64,000 nucleotides of DNA from Halobacillus alkaliphilus (GTDB lineage Bacteria; Bacillota; Bacilli; Bacillales; Halobacillaceae), in assembly GCF_900113125.1 (NCBI RefSeq), contig NZ_FOOG01000003.1, positions 127,388-191,387 of the forward strand, written 5' to 3'. A model generated the notes under the pieces. It ran no database searches, was not told where the DNA came from, and saw only the letters and a program-made list of their open reading frames with translations. Below, one piece after another: positions 53,453 to 63,177 of this stretch. The position numbers and the translations under genes are program-made. Position 1 is the stretch's first letter. Each line of letters begins with the position of its first letter.

Positions 53453-54628
53453 CTAAAACCTCTGAAAGCTCGTCAAATTCCTCCAGGAACGCTCCCATAA
53501 GTTGATGAAGCTTGCCTTCTCTACTTTCTCCTTTGTTTCGAGACGGACTTTAGCTACTTCTTTTCCATCTTTCTCAACGATAACCCATCCCATATGGTCT
53601 CCTCTGGAAAGAGGGAGTTCCTTTTGCTCCACTAGTTTTATTTTAGTGTCGTAAGCCTGTTCTTTCTGGGACTTTTTCTTGAGAATAACAACATCTTTTT
53701 CAGGAGAAAGTTTAATGTTTTCAGGTTGTCCTCTTGTGATCTTCATGGTTTTTAACGTATCTTTCTTATCGTACAACTTGACTCCTTCATACTGCCCAAA
53801 GCCATAGTCAAGGAGGCTTGTGATATCTGAATTACGATCCTTTGGTGTCTCCGCTCCCATTACGACCGCAACCATGTGCATGTCATCCCGCTTCGCTGAA
53901 GCAGTTAGACAATATTTTGCTTCAGAAGTGTAACCTGTCTTTAAACCATCCATACCAGGATAGGTTTTAATTAATTTATTTGTAGTGACCAGCCAGAATT
54001 CGTTCTCCTTGCCTTTTCGTAAATAATCATCATAGATACTTGTATATTGAGTGACTTCATCGTGCAGTAAGAGTTCACGAGCCATTACAGCCATATCGTG
54101 CGCTGTACTATAATGTCCTTTTGCCGGGAGCCCGGTCGGGTTTTCAAAATGTGTGTTTTTAAGACCTAAATCTTGTGCTTTTTTATTCATTTGATTAACA
54201 AACTCTTTCTCAGAACCCGCGATACGCTCAGCCATGGCTACACTTGCATCGTTACCAGAAGCTACAGCTATTCCTTTTAACAAGTCCTGAACAGTCATCT
54301 CTTCGCCAGCTTCTAGAAAGATCTGTGATCCTCCCATTGAAGCCGCATGCTCACTGATTCTTACTTTTTCATCCAGACTAATGCTCTCTTTTTCCAGAGC
54401 TTCCATTATAAGCAAAAGGGTCATTACCTTTGTCATACTGGCAGGAGGAAGTTCCTGATGGGCATCTTTTTCGTAGAGCGTCATTCCACTATTTTTTTCT
54501 AACAATATGGCTGATTTAGCAGAATTGACCAGATCGGGTGCAGATTTCTCTTCTGCTTTTATGGATGCTGGCTGTAAAATGCTTAAAGTTACCATTAAAA
54601 TAAGGATGGAGCCGATGAGTTTTTGCAT
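53453..54628 (-). CDS. dacF: D-alanyl-D-alanine carboxypeptidase DacF
   Basis: DacF is a forespore carboxypeptidase that adjusts cortex crosslinking. The 391-residue precursor has a signal peptide (about residues 1-25), SXXK motif SMTK near residue 64, SGN (ASGNDAS) near residue 123, and KTG (GLKTGYTSEA) near residue 230. The ATG at 54628 has GGAGGTC upstream; the TTG five codons earlier overlaps the site. It lies upstream of spoIIAA, as in B. subtilis. Confidence 0.95.
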   Translation of the reverse strand: MQKLIGSILILMVTLSILQPASIKAEEKSAPDLVNSAKSAILLEKNSGMTLYEKDAHQELPPASMTKVMTLLLIMEALEKESISLDEKVRISEHAASMGGSQIFLEAGEEMTVQDLLKGIAVASGNDASVAMAERIAGSEKEFVNQMNKKAQDLGLKNTHFENPTGLPAKGHYSTAHDMAVMARELLLHDEVTQYTSIYDDYLRKGKENEFWLVTTNKLIKTYPGMDGLKTGYTSEAKYCLTASAKRDDMHMVAVVMGAETPKDRNSDITSLLDYGFGQYEGVKLYDKKDTLKTMKITRGQPENIKLSPEKDVVILKKKSQKEQAYDTKIKLVEQKELPLSRGDHMGWVIVEKDGKEVAKVRLETKEKVEKASFINLWERSWRNLTSFQRF

Positions 54629-54707
54629 ACAATTGACCTCCAATTTCTGTAAGTGCCCCTATTTTTCCCTTTATATGGTTTTCTATACAGCGTTTTAGGA
54701 AAAGAAA

Positions 54708-54745
54708 AACAAGGTGCAGAATAGGATTCTACACCTTGTTTTTTT
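54708..54745. terminator. Terminator between dacF and the HIT remnant
   Basis: CAAGGTG(C)AGAAT/ATTCT(A)CACCTTG stem with T runs on both strands. On the minus strand it ends the HIT gene unit. Confidence 0.8.
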
Positions 54746-54765
54746 GACGTTTTTCTATTTGTGTC

Positions 54766-55116
54766 CTGTTTCAGCCAATGACGAATTCCCTTTCCAGCAT
54801 AAGGTTCCTCTTGAAACCTGGATATGATGTACATATGGGCGTGGAATATATGCTGCGCTCCAGCTGTAGCCTATATTGTAATCATCTGGATTAAATTCAT
54901 CATCGAGCCCCTTCTTTACCCTAAGCATTAAATGATGTTTATCCTCCCATTCCTCCTGGTCAAATCAAATACCGTCTGTTTATGATTTTTAGGAACAATT
55001 AATCCCGATCCCTGTAAGGTTTTTTGTTCCTTCTGCAGAAATAAACAATTCTTATACTCCATAAATACCCGTTGGGAGGAATCCAGTTCGGGGTAACAAA
55101 AAATACAAGAATTCAA
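54766..55116 (-). pseudogene. Decayed HIT-family hydrolase gene
   Basis: Three short frames read as one HIT (histidine triad) protein. The first starts at TTG 55116 after AGGAGGAGG: LNSCIFCYPELD, then LIVPKNHKQTVFDLT. It breaks and resumes as EEWEDKHHLMLRVKKGLDDEFNPDDYNIGYSWSAA. It breaks again and resumes as FHAHMYIISRFQEEPYAGKGIRHWL. At least two single-base frameshifts are needed. The HxHxH triad reads HAHMY, so one histidine is also lost. The missing bases fit recent decay. Alternatively, sequencing errors explain the frameshifts but not the triad change. Confidence 0.75.
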
Positions 55117-55173
55117 ACTTCCTCCTCCTTTCTGCTCCAAAACGTTAAGGAGTCGTTTATGGAAAGAATTTAA

Positions 55174-55210
55174 TAAAAAAAGTTCTCCACTAAAAGGATA
55201 GCGAAGAACT
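55174..55210 (-). terminator. Terminator of pdp
   Basis: AGTTCT/AGAACT stem with a larger loop, followed by TTTTTTT on the minus strand, after pdp. Confidence 0.7.
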
Positions 55211-55247
55211 CTGGTCGAGATATTGTGACTCGAAAAAACTCAAAATT

Positions 55248-56549
55248 TTATTTGATGACTGTATAAATAAGCGTAGGTTTTTCTACCTTTTCTTCGGCAA
55301 TAGAATAAGCATCTAATACTTTAGTAATGGATGCTTGAGAATCTTCATCATCGCTCTGCAGAACAACTAGAGCTTCTCCTTCTTCCACCCAATCTCCTAT
55401 TTTTTTGTTCAAGGTAATACCGACGCCGTGATTAATCTCATCATCTTTGGTAGCGCGTCCAGCACCCAAGTACATAGCGGCAATGCCGATGGACTCTGCA
55501 TCAATTGCAGCTACATAGCCGCTCTTCTCCGCTTTCACATCGATCTTGTACTTGGCTTTGGGAAGGTTGTCTAAGTTATCGATCATCGATACATCACCAT
55601 TTTGCGCTTCCACCAGATTCCGCAAACTTTGAAATGCTTTTCCATTTTCCAAATTCTTAGCCAAAGCCTCATAAGCCTCTTCATAGGAAGTAAACACTTC
55701 AGCAAGAACGGTCATATGAGAGGCAAGTTCTAAAGATAATTCTCTTAAATCCTCTACATTCTTTCCTTGCAGAATTTCAGCAGCTTCTTTAATTTCATTA
55801 GCATTTCCGACTTCAAACCCAAGCGGTTGATTCATATCACTGATTACCGCAACTGTTTGACGCCCAAGATTGTTACCGATATTCACCATTTCCTGAGCTA
55901 AATTCTTTGAATCTTCAAGGGTTTTCATAAAAGCACCAGAGCCCGTTTTAACATCTAACACTATGCCGTCTGCACCGGATGCCAGTTTCTTACTCATAAT
56001 CGACCCGGCTATGAGAGGCAGGGAATCGACAGTTCCTGTTACATCGCGCAATGCATATAACTTTTTATCTGCAGGTGCCAGGTTTCCTGTCTGTCCAGCT
56101 ACAGCCAGCTTATGAGTATTCACATTATGGATGAACTGATCCTTTGTCATTTCAATTTCCAGACCCTTAATTGATTCCAGTTTATCTAAAGTACCACCAG
56201 TGTGCCCTAGGCCTCGCCCGGACATTTTAGCAACGGGAACACCAACAGAAGCAACTAATGGACCTACAATGAAGGTAACTTTATCGCCTACACCGCCTGT
56301 TGAGTGTTTATCCACTTTATGTCCTTTGATAGCAGAAAGATCAATTGTCTCGCCGGAGTCCACCATTGCTTGTGTCAATGTAGCTGTTTCTTCCTGAGTC
56401 ATCCCTTGAAAATAAATAGCCATCGTAAGTGCCGAGGCTTGATAATCAGGAATATCCCCTTTGGTGTATCCATCTACAAAGAAGTAGATCTCCTCTTTCG
56501 TTAGTTCGCCACCATCTCTTTTTTTAACAATGATATCGTACATTCTCAT
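55248..56549 (-). CDS. pdp: Pyrimidine-nucleoside phosphorylase
   Basis: Pdp splits uridine and thymidine with phosphate for salvage. The 433-residue protein has the [17 protein letters not shown] motif near residue 80 and [18 protein letters not shown] near residue 108. It is the last gene of a deoB-punA-pdp operon in this orientation. Length is normal. Confidence 0.96.
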   Translation of the reverse strand: MRMYDIIVKKRDGGELTKEEIYFFVDGYTKGDIPDYQASALTMAIYFQGMTQEETATLTQAMVDSGETIDLSAIKGHKVDKHSTGGVGDKVTFIVGPLVASVGVPVAKMSGRGLGHTGGTLDKLESIKGLEIEMTKDQFIHNVNTHKLAVAGQTGNLAPADKKLYALRDVTGTVDSLPLIAGSIMSKKLASGADGIVLDVKTGSGAFMKTLEDSKNLAQEMVNIGNNLGRQTVAVISDMNQPLGFEVGNANEIKEAAEILQGKNVEDLRELSLELASHMTVLAEVFTSYEEAYEALAKNLENGKAFQSLRNLVEAQNGDVSMIDNLDNLPKAKYKIDVKAEKSGYVAAIDAESIGIAAMYLGAGRATKDDEINHGVGITLNKKIGDWVEEGEALVVLQSDDEDSQASITKVLDAYSIAEEKVEKPTLIYTVIK

Positions 56550-56576
56550 TTAACTCACCCTTTACTATTTATGTTT

Positions 56577-57398
56577 TCAGGCTGGTAATGACTTTAAAAG
56601 TTCTTTAACAAAATCAAGGAAATCCTCTCTCACTTGAGAGGTGGTTTCAATAACTTCATCGTGAGTCAGTGGCTGATCCAATATTCCGGCAGCCATATTG
56701 GAAATACAAGAGATCCCCAAAACACGAATTCCTGCATGACTAGCTGTAATAACTTCAGGTACGGTAGACATACCTACAGCGTCTCCGCCTAGTACACGAA
56801 GCATTCGAACCTCTGCACCTGTTTCATAGGCTGGACCTGTGTTACCTACGTAAACACCTTCCTGCACATTAATTTCAAGTCTTTCAGCACTCTGTCTAGC
56901 ATGCTCGATTAAAGCACGGTCATAGGCTTCTGACATATCCGGGAAACGTGGTCCCCTTTCATCGTCATTCGGACCAATAAGAGGGCTGTCACCCATATTG
57001 TTAATATGATCCTTAATAATCATTAGATTTCCAGGCTCAAAGGATTCATTAATTCCTCCCGCCGCATTCGTTACAAACAAAGTATCTATACCGAGTTCTT
57101 TCATTACACGGACAGGGAAGGTAACCTGCTGCATATTGTATCCCTCGTAATAATGGAAGCGACCTTGCATAGCAATGACTTGTCTTCCTTCTAACTCCCC
57201 TATAACCAATTGACCCTTGTGTCCGGAAACAGTTGATTCAGGGAAATGAGGAATCTCTTTATAAAGGATAGTCGTGGAGTTTTGAATTTCATCAGCCAGC
57301 ACTCCTAAACCCGAACCAAGAATTAATCCTACGGTAGGCTGACCATTTAATTGTTCCCTTATATATTTGGAAGCTTCTTCTACGTGTAAGTGATACAT
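56577..57398 (-). CDS. punA: Purine nucleoside phosphorylase
   Basis: This trimeric-type purine nucleoside phosphorylase releases the base with phosphate. The 273-residue protein has LILGSGLG near residue 24, [10 protein letters not shown] near residue 84, TNAAGGIN near residue 114 and [22 protein letters not shown] near residue 190. It corresponds to PupG of B. subtilis and lies 10 bases after deoB. Confidence 0.95.
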   Translation of the reverse strand: MYHLHVEEASKYIREQLNGQPTVGLILGSGLGVLADEIQNSTTILYKEIPHFPESTVSGHKGQLVIGELEGRQVIAMQGRFHYYEGYNMQQVTFPVRVMKELGIDTLFVTNAAGGINESFEPGNLMIIKDHINNMGDSPLIGPNDDERGPRFPDMSEAYDRALIEHARQSAERLEINVQEGVYVGNTGPAYETGAEVRMLRVLGGDAVGMSTVPEVITASHAGIRVLGISCISNMAAGILDQPLTHDEVIETTSQVREDFLDFVKELLKSLPA

Positions 57399-57408
57399 TA
57401 TACCCCTC

Positions 57409-58587
57409 CTATTTAATATCGTTTAAAAAACTAGTTCCATGTTCAGGCATTTTGATCGAGAAATTGTCAGATATTGTGGCACCAATATCAGCAAATGTCT
57501 GACGCTGATCTAATTCTTTTCCATCTTTAATTCCATTATGATAGACAATCAATGGAACAAGCTCTCTAGTATGATCCGTACCATGATGAACTGGGTCGTT
57601 ACCATGATCTGCCGTAATGATCAAAAGATCATCTTCATTTAGTAGATCTAGTACTTCTGGAAGACGTTTGTCATAGGCTTCAAGCGCTTCACCATAACCC
57701 TCCGGATCTCTGCGATGACCAAACTTTGCATCAAAATCGACAAGGTTTAAAAAGCTCATCCCTGTAAAATCTTTTTCCATCGATTGGACAAGTTTGTCCA
57801 TGCCATCCATGTTATCATTCGTACGAATTGCTTCAGTTACACCCTCACCATCATAGATATCGGAGATTTTACCGATAGCAATGACATCCAGTTTTTCATC
57901 TTTCATTTCATTCATAACTGTCCTTCCAAAAGGTTTTAAAGCATAATCATGACGGTTGGAAGTACGTTCAAAAGACCCTGGTTCTCCAACAAATGGCCGC
58001 GCAATTACTCGTCCAACCATATATTTTTCATCTAGTGTCAATTCGCGGCAAAGTTCACAGATCTCGTATAGCTCTTCAGGCGGAACCACATCTTCATGAG
58101 CAGCAATTTGAAGTACAGAATCGGCAGACGTGTAGATAATTAAATCACCGGTATTTATGTGATGCTCTCCCAGTTCTTTAATGATTTCTGTGCCGGATGC
58201 TGGTTTGTTTCCTACAATGCCGCGTCCTGTTCTTTCTTTAATTTCATTCAAAAGTTCGTCTGGAAATCCATCAGGAAATGTACGAAAAGGCTGATCAATA
58301 TATAAACCCATAATCTCCCAATGCCCCGTCATTGTATCCTTTCCATTAGATGCTTCTCTCATCGTTGTATAATGAGCTTTAGGCTGTTTTGAAGGCTCGA
58401 TCCCCTGAATTTCTCTAATATTACTCAATCCAAGCGATCCCATATTCGGCATATTCAACCCATTCATCTGTTCAGCTATGTGACCCAGCGTATGGGCTCC
58501 TTTATCATTAAATTGTTCAGCATCCGGAGCCTCTCCGATCCCAACAGAATCCATAACTACTAAAAATACTCTTTTAAATGATTTCAT
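57409..58587 (-). CDS. deoB: Phosphopentomutase DeoB
   Basis: DeoB (Drm) interconverts ribose-1-phosphate and ribose-5-phosphate. The 392-residue protein of the alkaline phosphatase superfamily has the metal site [14 protein letters not shown] at the N-terminus, the TMTGHWE motif near residue 90 (phosphothreonine region) and ADHGNDP near residue 325. It is first in the operon with punA and pdp. Confidence 0.96.
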   Translation of the reverse strand: MKSFKRVFLVVMDSVGIGEAPDAEQFNDKGAHTLGHIAEQMNGLNMPNMGSLGLSNIREIQGIEPSKQPKAHYTTMREASNGKDTMTGHWEIMGLYIDQPFRTFPDGFPDELLNEIKERTGRGIVGNKPASGTEIIKELGEHHINTGDLIIYTSADSVLQIAAHEDVVPPEELYEICELCRELTLDEKYMVGRVIARPFVGEPGSFERTSNRHDYALKPFGRTVMNEMKDEKLDVIAIGKISDIYDGEGVTEAIRTNDNMDGMDKLVQSMEKDFTGMSFLNLVDFDAKFGHRRDPEGYGEALEAYDKRLPEVLDLLNEDDLLIITADHGNDPVHHGTDHTRELVPLIVYHNGIKDGKELDQRQTFADIGATISDNFSIKMPEHGTSFLNDIK

Positions 58588-58682
58588 TAACGATCCCTCC
58601 TATTTTTTACTTTCCCATAACTTAATAATTTTACGCTAATTTCTATAGATGTAGGATGTCAGACAACTAAAAACAAAAAAGT

Positions 58683-59570
58683 TTATGCTCGTGGATGATA
58701 CGAGCGATAAACATCTTTTAATCGTGTTTTAGTTACATGTGTATAAACTTGAGTGGTAGAGATATCAGCATGACCCAACATTTCCTGTACAGCACGCAAG
58801 TCCGCTCCATTTTCTAATAAATGTGTAGCAAATGAATGCCTCAGCGTATGAGGAGTGAGTTCTTTCATAATTCCAGCATCCCGGGCAACCGCTTTCAGTA
58901 TTTTCCAAAAACCTTGGCGTGACAGTTTATTTCCGTGATGATTCACAAATAATTCTTCTGTCTTTTTATTTTTGACCAACGCCCCACGGCCTTGTTCCAA
59001 ATAGGTTTGCACAGCTTCCTTAGCCAAATCTCCTAGAGGAATAATTCTTTCCTTAGACCCTTTACCTAAACAGCGTACAAATCCCATCGTGAGATGAAGA
59101 TCGCTTACTTTTAAAGAGACAAGTTCTGTGACGCGAAGCCCTGTGGCATAAAGCATTTCCAGCATGGCTTTATTTCTTAATGATAGAGGATCCTTCGTTT
59201 GCACACTAAGGAGTTTGTCCACCTCTTCAGATGAAAGTACTTTTGGCAGCTTCCGTTCTTTTTTGGGGGTTTCTATATGGAGACTTGGATCTTCATTTGT
59301 CACCTTTTCCCTTATTAAAAATTGATGGTAGAGACGAATGGAAGACAGCAGCCTGGCCACTGTAGCAGAAGAGCGCCCTTTATCATTCAAATCATGCAGG
59401 TATCTCATTATATGTGATCTTGTTACTTGATCCCAATCTGAGAGATTTAGCTCCTGTCGTAAAAACTGCTGGTATTGCGTTAGATCACGCTTATAAGATT
59501 GGATGGTATTCGATGATAAACCTCGCTCAACTGTTAAATAATGAAAAAAATCTTCTAACGCGTAATCCAT
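58683..59570 (-). CDS. xerD: Tyrosine recombinase XerD
   Basis: XerD resolves chromosome dimers at dif with XerC (CodV in B. subtilis). The 295-residue protein has an N-terminal SAM-like DNA-binding domain and a catalytic domain with Arg (ATGLRVTEL near residue 145), [12 protein letters not shown] near residue 243, [15 protein letters not shown] near residue 265 with the active tyrosine. It matches ripX by place next to deoB. Confidence 0.96.
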   Translation of the reverse strand: MDYALEDFFHYLTVERGLSSNTIQSYKRDLTQYQQFLRQELNLSDWDQVTRSHIMRYLHDLNDKGRSSATVARLLSSIRLYHQFLIREKVTNEDPSLHIETPKKERKLPKVLSSEEVDKLLSVQTKDPLSLRNKAMLEMLYATGLRVTELVSLKVSDLHLTMGFVRCLGKGSKERIIPLGDLAKEAVQTYLEQGRGALVKNKKTEELFVNHHGNKLSRQGFWKILKAVARDAGIMKELTPHTLRHSFATHLLENGADLRAVQEMLGHADISTTQVYTHVTKTRLKDVYRSYHPRA

Positions 59571-59577
59571 GACCCAT

Positions 59578-59796
59578 CTACTCTCCTAATTGAAAGAATA
59601 TCGACAGTCTATCCGGCCAGACCGGTTCCAGCGGCTTGTACACCTTTACTGCCGCTCCATTAGGCGGATCATATCGATGTTGCCTTTCATACTCTTCATG
59701 TACAAGACGAAGTGCCATATAAAAAACACAAGTACATAAAGTAAACACAATAAGAACTTTAACTAATTCCTGTATATTTTGACGAAAATGAACCAT
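59578..59796 (-). CDS. yqzK: YqzK-like small membrane protein (DUF4227)
   Basis: This 72-residue protein has one N-terminal membrane segment (about residues 12-32) and a soluble tail. It matches YqzK/DUF4227 by length and position between fur and xerD. It is 7 bases upstream of xerD, so they are probably cotranscribed. Function unknown. Confidence 0.85.
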   Translation of the reverse strand: MVHFRQNIQELVKVLIVFTLCTCVFYMALRLVHEEYERQHRYDPPNGAAVKVYKPLEPVWPDRLSIFFQLGE

Positions 59797-59951
59797 CCTG
59801 CTACCCCTTTTCTAGATCCTTTATGTAAAAGGATATGCCCAGATGGACGTCAAATATACATGATTGTTCTACCTACGATAAACCTACACGATTTACGCCA
59901 GTTTGTAAATAGATCGAGAAGTATCCCGTCTGTAGAAAATAAAAGTCTCGC

Positions 59952-59988
59952 AAAAATAAAAAAGCCACTATGTTATTTTCATAGCGGC
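59952..59988 (-). terminator. Terminator of fur
   Basis: GCCGCTATG/CATAGTGGC stem with a 7-base loop and TTTTTTATTTTT tail on the minus strand. It separates fur from yqzK-xerD. Confidence 0.88.
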
Positions 59989-59994
59989 AGTTTA

Positions 59995-60474
59995 TTAATT
60001 CTCTTCGTTTCCCTCTGATGCCGAGGCGGCTACGGCTTGTTTCTGGCAGACGCGGCAAATCCCGTGAAACGTTAATCGATGATCTTTAACTTGGAATCCC
60101 CATTGTCCTTCTACAAGCTTTTCAACGTCCCCTAATAAATCTTCCTCGATTTCCTCTACCGATCCACACTCTATGCAAACTAAGTGGTGATGAAAGTGCT
60201 CCGCTCCTTCTTTTCGCAGGTCATAACGGGAAACTCCATCTCCAAAGTTTATTTTATCGACAACTTTCAATTCGGATAACAATTCCAGCGTACGATATAC
60301 AGTAGCCAGACCGATTTCGGGTGCTTTCTCTTTTACGAGGAGGTAGACATCTTCGGCACTTAAATGATCTTCTTCATTTTCTAAAAGCACTCGAACAGTA
60401 GCTTCCCTTTGAGGTGTTAACTTATAACTCTGAGAATGCAATTGTTTCTTAATTCTCTCAATACGATGCTCCAT
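59995..60474 (-). CDS. fur: Ferric uptake regulator Fur
   Basis: Fur is an iron-dependent repressor. The 159-residue protein has a winged helix (about residues 10-85, with SAEDVYLLVKEKAPEIGLATVYRTLELL) and a dimerisation domain with the HHHLVC metal region near residue 95 and structural zinc cysteines CxxC (CIECG and CRVC). It is slightly longer than B. subtilis Fur (149). Its upstream region carries a consensus sigma-A promoter and PerR- and Fur-like boxes. Confidence 0.95.
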   Translation of the reverse strand: MEHRIERIKKQLHSQSYKLTPQREATVRVLLENEEDHLSAEDVYLLVKEKAPEIGLATVYRTLELLSELKVVDKINFGDGVSRYDLRKEGAEHFHHHLVCIECGSVEEIEEDLLGDVEKLVEGQWGFQVKDHRLTFHGICRVCQKQAVAASASEGNEEN

Positions 60475-60504
60475 ATCGTTCGTCCCTCCCTCGTAATCAA
60501 TTTA

Positions 60505-60533
60505 ATTATAAGCAGAGTCAGAACGAGTGTCAA
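60505..60533 (-). promoter_or_regulatory. Sigma-A promoter of fur
   Basis: On the minus strand TTGACA (60533-60528), 17 bases, TATAAT (60510-60505): both hexamers match the consensus in every position. It is about 30 bases upstream of fur. Confidence 0.85.
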
Positions 60534-60558
60534 ATTAAAATTATTTTAATCTATGCTT

Positions 60559-60573
60559 TATAATCATTCTAAA
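60559..60573. promoter_or_regulatory. PerR-box-like site upstream of fur
   Basis: TTATAATCATTCTAA matches the Per box TTATAATNATTATAA with one mismatch, 26 bases upstream of the fur -35. fur is PerR-controlled in B. subtilis, so this site fits. Confidence 0.6.
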
Positions 60574-60575
60574 TT

Positions 60576-60590
60576 GAATATGATTATCAC
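60576..60590. promoter_or_regulatory. Fur-box-like site upstream of fur
   Basis: TGAATATGATTATCA matches the 7-1-7 Fur box TGATAATNATTATCA in 12 of 14 fixed positions. It is beside the PerR-like box and at the 3' end of spoIIM, so it could act on fur. Given the similar cores of Per and Fur boxes, which regulator binds is uncertain. Confidence 0.5.
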
Positions 60591-60597
60591 TGTTAAA

Positions 60598-61236
60598 TTA
60601 ATGATAAATCCACTTTAGCACGTAGTCAAGAATGGTATTAGAAAAAAATACTTCAATAGTAGAAGCAACGATCAGTAAAAGCATTAATGCCCCAAATAAA
60701 GCGCTGTAGCGAACAAAACCTTTAAGAATGGGTTGATGCACTCTTCTTATAAACAGCTGTTTACAAAGCGTCAAAGAGAAAATCAAGGCCAGCGATCCAG
60801 CTATTAAATATACAGGTATGATAAGTAAATTCTGAGGAGCAATAGCTGCTGAGGAAATCAAAAGACCATACCAGCCCATCTGGTTTACTAGAAACCCTAC
60901 AGAAAACCCCACAACAAGTCCTTTAATAAATAATAGAACGGTAATAATAGGCATGCCAATAACTGAGATACCTAATAAAAACAGCAGAAGCATATATTTT
61001 AAATGGTAAAGAATGCTGTCCTTCCACAGCGTAGCTTTTGAGGTTCCATCCATGGAAATATTTTGTTCAAAGAATTGTTTTAAGTAAAAAAAGAGATCCT
61101 GCTTTTGAACAAAATTCATGCTGTTAACAATTACAGCTCCGAATATAATCCCCATAATAAATAAGACGAATATAAAAACGAAAATATTTACATGGCTCTG
61201 TATCTCTTTTCCTGCCACCCGCATACTATTCTGCAT
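60598..61236 (-). CDS. spoIIM: Stage II sporulation protein M
   Basis: SpoIIM works with SpoIID and SpoIIP in peptidoglycan hydrolysis during engulfment. The 212-residue membrane protein has about five hydrophobic segments and the conserved start of the family (FVLFIMGIIFGAVIVNSM, KQDLFFYLKQFF). The ATG at 61236 has GGTGGAG upstream; the longer frame is not needed. It is next to fur, as in B. subtilis. Confidence 0.94.
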   Translation of the reverse strand: MQNSMRVAGKEIQSHVNIFVFIFVLFIMGIIFGAVIVNSMNFVQKQDLFFYLKQFFEQNISMDGTSKATLWKDSILYHLKYMLLLFLLGISVIGMPIITVLLFIKGLVVGFSVGFLVNQMGWYGLLISSAAIAPQNLLIIPVYLIAGSLALIFSLTLCKQLFIRRVHQPILKGFVRYSALFGALMLLLIVASTIEVFFSNTILDYVLKWIYH

Positions 61237-61596
61237 GGAATCTCCACCCTTTCTCATAACCGGTCTATGACCAATCTATGAAGAAAGAGATTAAAGTAGA
61301 CCACTATTCAATGTATTTAAGATCAACACTTAGATACTGCTTGTCTAATCGAACACTCTCTAGTAAATGTTCATAGATTTCACAAAGGGGATATAGTAGT
61401 AACTGACCTTTCTAACATTCCTCCACGATCTCTCTCAATATGATCGCCCCACATAATTATTCAGCCCCTTACCCAGCCCAGGTAAAAAAAGTGTTCGGGA
61501 ACCACTTTCATTCAGGAAAGTTAGACTTTCTGAAGTGGATCATACGGTCTTCCTCTTATGACACAGTCACGTATCTATACCCAAGGGGTAAAAGCT
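61237..61596. other. Gap between spoIIM and nudF, possible gene remnant
   Basis: No intact gene is visible. On the minus strand 61454-61304 looks coding in two pieces: MWGDHIERDRGGMLERS from an ATG with AAGGGG upstream, then, one base out of frame, YEHLLESVRLDKQYLSVDLKYIE and a stop. One single-base indel would give a protein of about 49 residues. I do not recognise it. A small inverted repeat (CAGGAAAG/CTTTCTG) lies near 61510-61535. Confidence 0.35.
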
Positions 61597-62142
61597 TTAC
61601 TCTGAAATTCGAAGCTTCCAGTATAAAAGAGCATAGGCGGTTTTAGCATCCTGAATCCTCTGATTTCTTTCTAATTCTTCAGCTTCCTCCAGCGTTAACT
61701 CCATAAGTTCTACGAATTCATCCTCATCCCCATCTGGACGTTGATCCAGGACTTTAATTTGATCTGTGAAATAAATATGGACAATCTCATCAGCAAAACC
61801 TGGAGATGTATAAAAAGAGGTCACCCATTCCAAAGAATCTGTAGTATATCCTGTTTCCTCTTCCAATTCTCTAAGCGCACACGTCGAAGCTTCCTCACCA
61901 GGCTCAAGTTTCCCAGCTGGGATTTCAACCAGACTTTTTTCCATTGGTTTTCTGTACTGCTCGACGCATATTAATTTGCCTTCATCATTTAGGGCAATCA
62001 CGGCTACAGCTCCAGGGTGCTTAATTAACTCTCGTTTAGATGTATTTCCATCGGGTAAAGTAACACTGTCAATATTTAATTGGACAATCTTTCCCGTATA
62101 GATTGTTTCAGTATGGTAAGTTTTCTCTTCAAACTTCTTCAC
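61597..62142 (-). CDS. nudF: ADP-ribose pyrophosphatase (Nudix)
   Basis: NudF hydrolyses ADP-ribose. The 181-residue protein has the Nudix box GKLEPGEEASTCALRELEEETGY at about residues 77-99 with the expected GX5EX7REUXEEXGU pattern, and the EQYRKP block typical of the ADP-ribose class. It matches NudF of B. subtilis by position next to the yqkF-like gene. Confidence 0.94.
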   Translation of the reverse strand: MKKFEEKTYHTETIYTGKIVQLNIDSVTLPDGNTSKRELIKHPGAVAVIALNDEGKLICVEQYRKPMEKSLVEIPAGKLEPGEEASTCALRELEEETGYTTDSLEWVTSFYTSPGFADEIVHIYFTDQIKVLDQRPDGDEDEFVELMELTLEEAEELERNQRIQDAKTAYALLYWKLRISE

Positions 62143-62247
62143 AGTCTCTCATCCTCTCCATTAATCTATGGATAGTTTATCATATGTGGAAGGGAGAGAC
62201 CGAAGAATCCCTATACGTATAATGGGAAAATAAGAAAGGATGATAAT

Positions 62248-63171
62248 ATGAAGAAACGACAAATTGGGAAATCGGACTTGTATGTATCCGAAATCAGCTT
62301 AGGCTGCATGTCTTTAGGTACTGATGAAAAGAAAGCAAAATCCATTATCGACAGGGCAATAGACGCTGGAGTAAATTACTTAGATACAGCTGATCTTTAT
62401 GATTTTGGAGCCAATGAGAAAATAGTTGGCAAAGCGATCCAGGGGCGCAGGGAAGACCTTATTATCGGATCTAAGGCAGGAAATAACTTCACACCAGGAC
62501 AGGAAGGCTGGACATGGGATCCATCCAAAAAACATATTAAACGTGCTGTTAAAGACAGCTTGCAGCGTCTCGGCACTGATTATATAGATCTTTATCAGCT
62601 TCATGGCGGTACTATTGATGATCCTATGGACGAAACGATCGAAGCCTTTGATGAACTTAAACAAGATGGACTTATTCGTGAATATGGAATATCTTCTATT
62701 CGTCCGAATGTTATACGTGAATATGTTAAGAGATCAAATATCTCCAGTGTCATGATGCAGTATAATGCTTTTGATAGAAGGCCAGAAGAAGAAATACTGG
62801 ACCTACTTTCCGAAAATGATATTAGTGTACTTGCCAGAGGGCCGCTGGCTAAAGGAATGCTTTCATCAAAAGGACACCAAAAAGCTTCCCAAAAAGCCGA
62901 AGACGGCTTTTTAGAATATAGTCAGGAGGAAATCCTTGCCCTTACTGAAAAATGGCAGGATTATGGCAGTGAAGCAAGAACAACAACCGCACTTGCCCTG
63001 CAATATGTCCTTCACCACCCTGCCGTAGCTACAGCTGTATTTGGAGCTAGTTCAATTGAGCAGGTAGAGGATAACTTAAGCTACTTGGAAGCTGACCCGC
63101 TTACGGAACAAATATTCGGCGAAATCCAAACCATGACCAGGCCAATTACCTACCAGAAGCACCGCTCTTAA
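62248..63171 (+). CDS. yqkF: Aldo/keto reductase YqkF-like
   Basis: This NADPH-dependent oxidoreductase of 307 residues has an aldo/keto reductase TIM barrel with the catalytic tetrad D46-type (YLDTADLYDFG), Lys in IIGSKAG and His in YQLHGG. C-terminal cofactor region VFGASSIEQVEDN is present. It is divergent from nudF, matching yqkF of B. subtilis. The natural substrate is unknown. The start has an AAAGGATG site. Confidence 0.92.
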   Translation: MKKRQIGKSDLYVSEISLGCMSLGTDEKKAKSIIDRAIDAGVNYLDTADLYDFGANEKIVGKAIQGRREDLIIGSKAGNNFTPGQEGWTWDPSKKHIKRAVKDSLQRLGTDYIDLYQLHGGTIDDPMDETIEAFDELKQDGLIREYGISSIRPNVIREYVKRSNISSVMMQYNAFDRRPEEEILDLLSENDISVLARGPLAKGMLSSKGHQKASQKAEDGFLEYSQEEILALTEKWQDYGSEARTTTALALQYVLHHPAVATAVFGASSIEQVEDNLSYLEADPLTEQIFGEIQTMTRPITYQKHRS

Positions 63172-63177
63172 ATATAA

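Noticed and set aside
54595..54834. 79-codon minus-strand frame as an independent gene
   Set aside because: Its first part is the end of the decayed HIT gene, and the rest runs across a terminator into the dacF start.
61440..61646. 68-codon plus-strand frame
   Set aside because: It has no ribosome site, overlaps the nudF 3' end in antisense and lacks protein-like composition.
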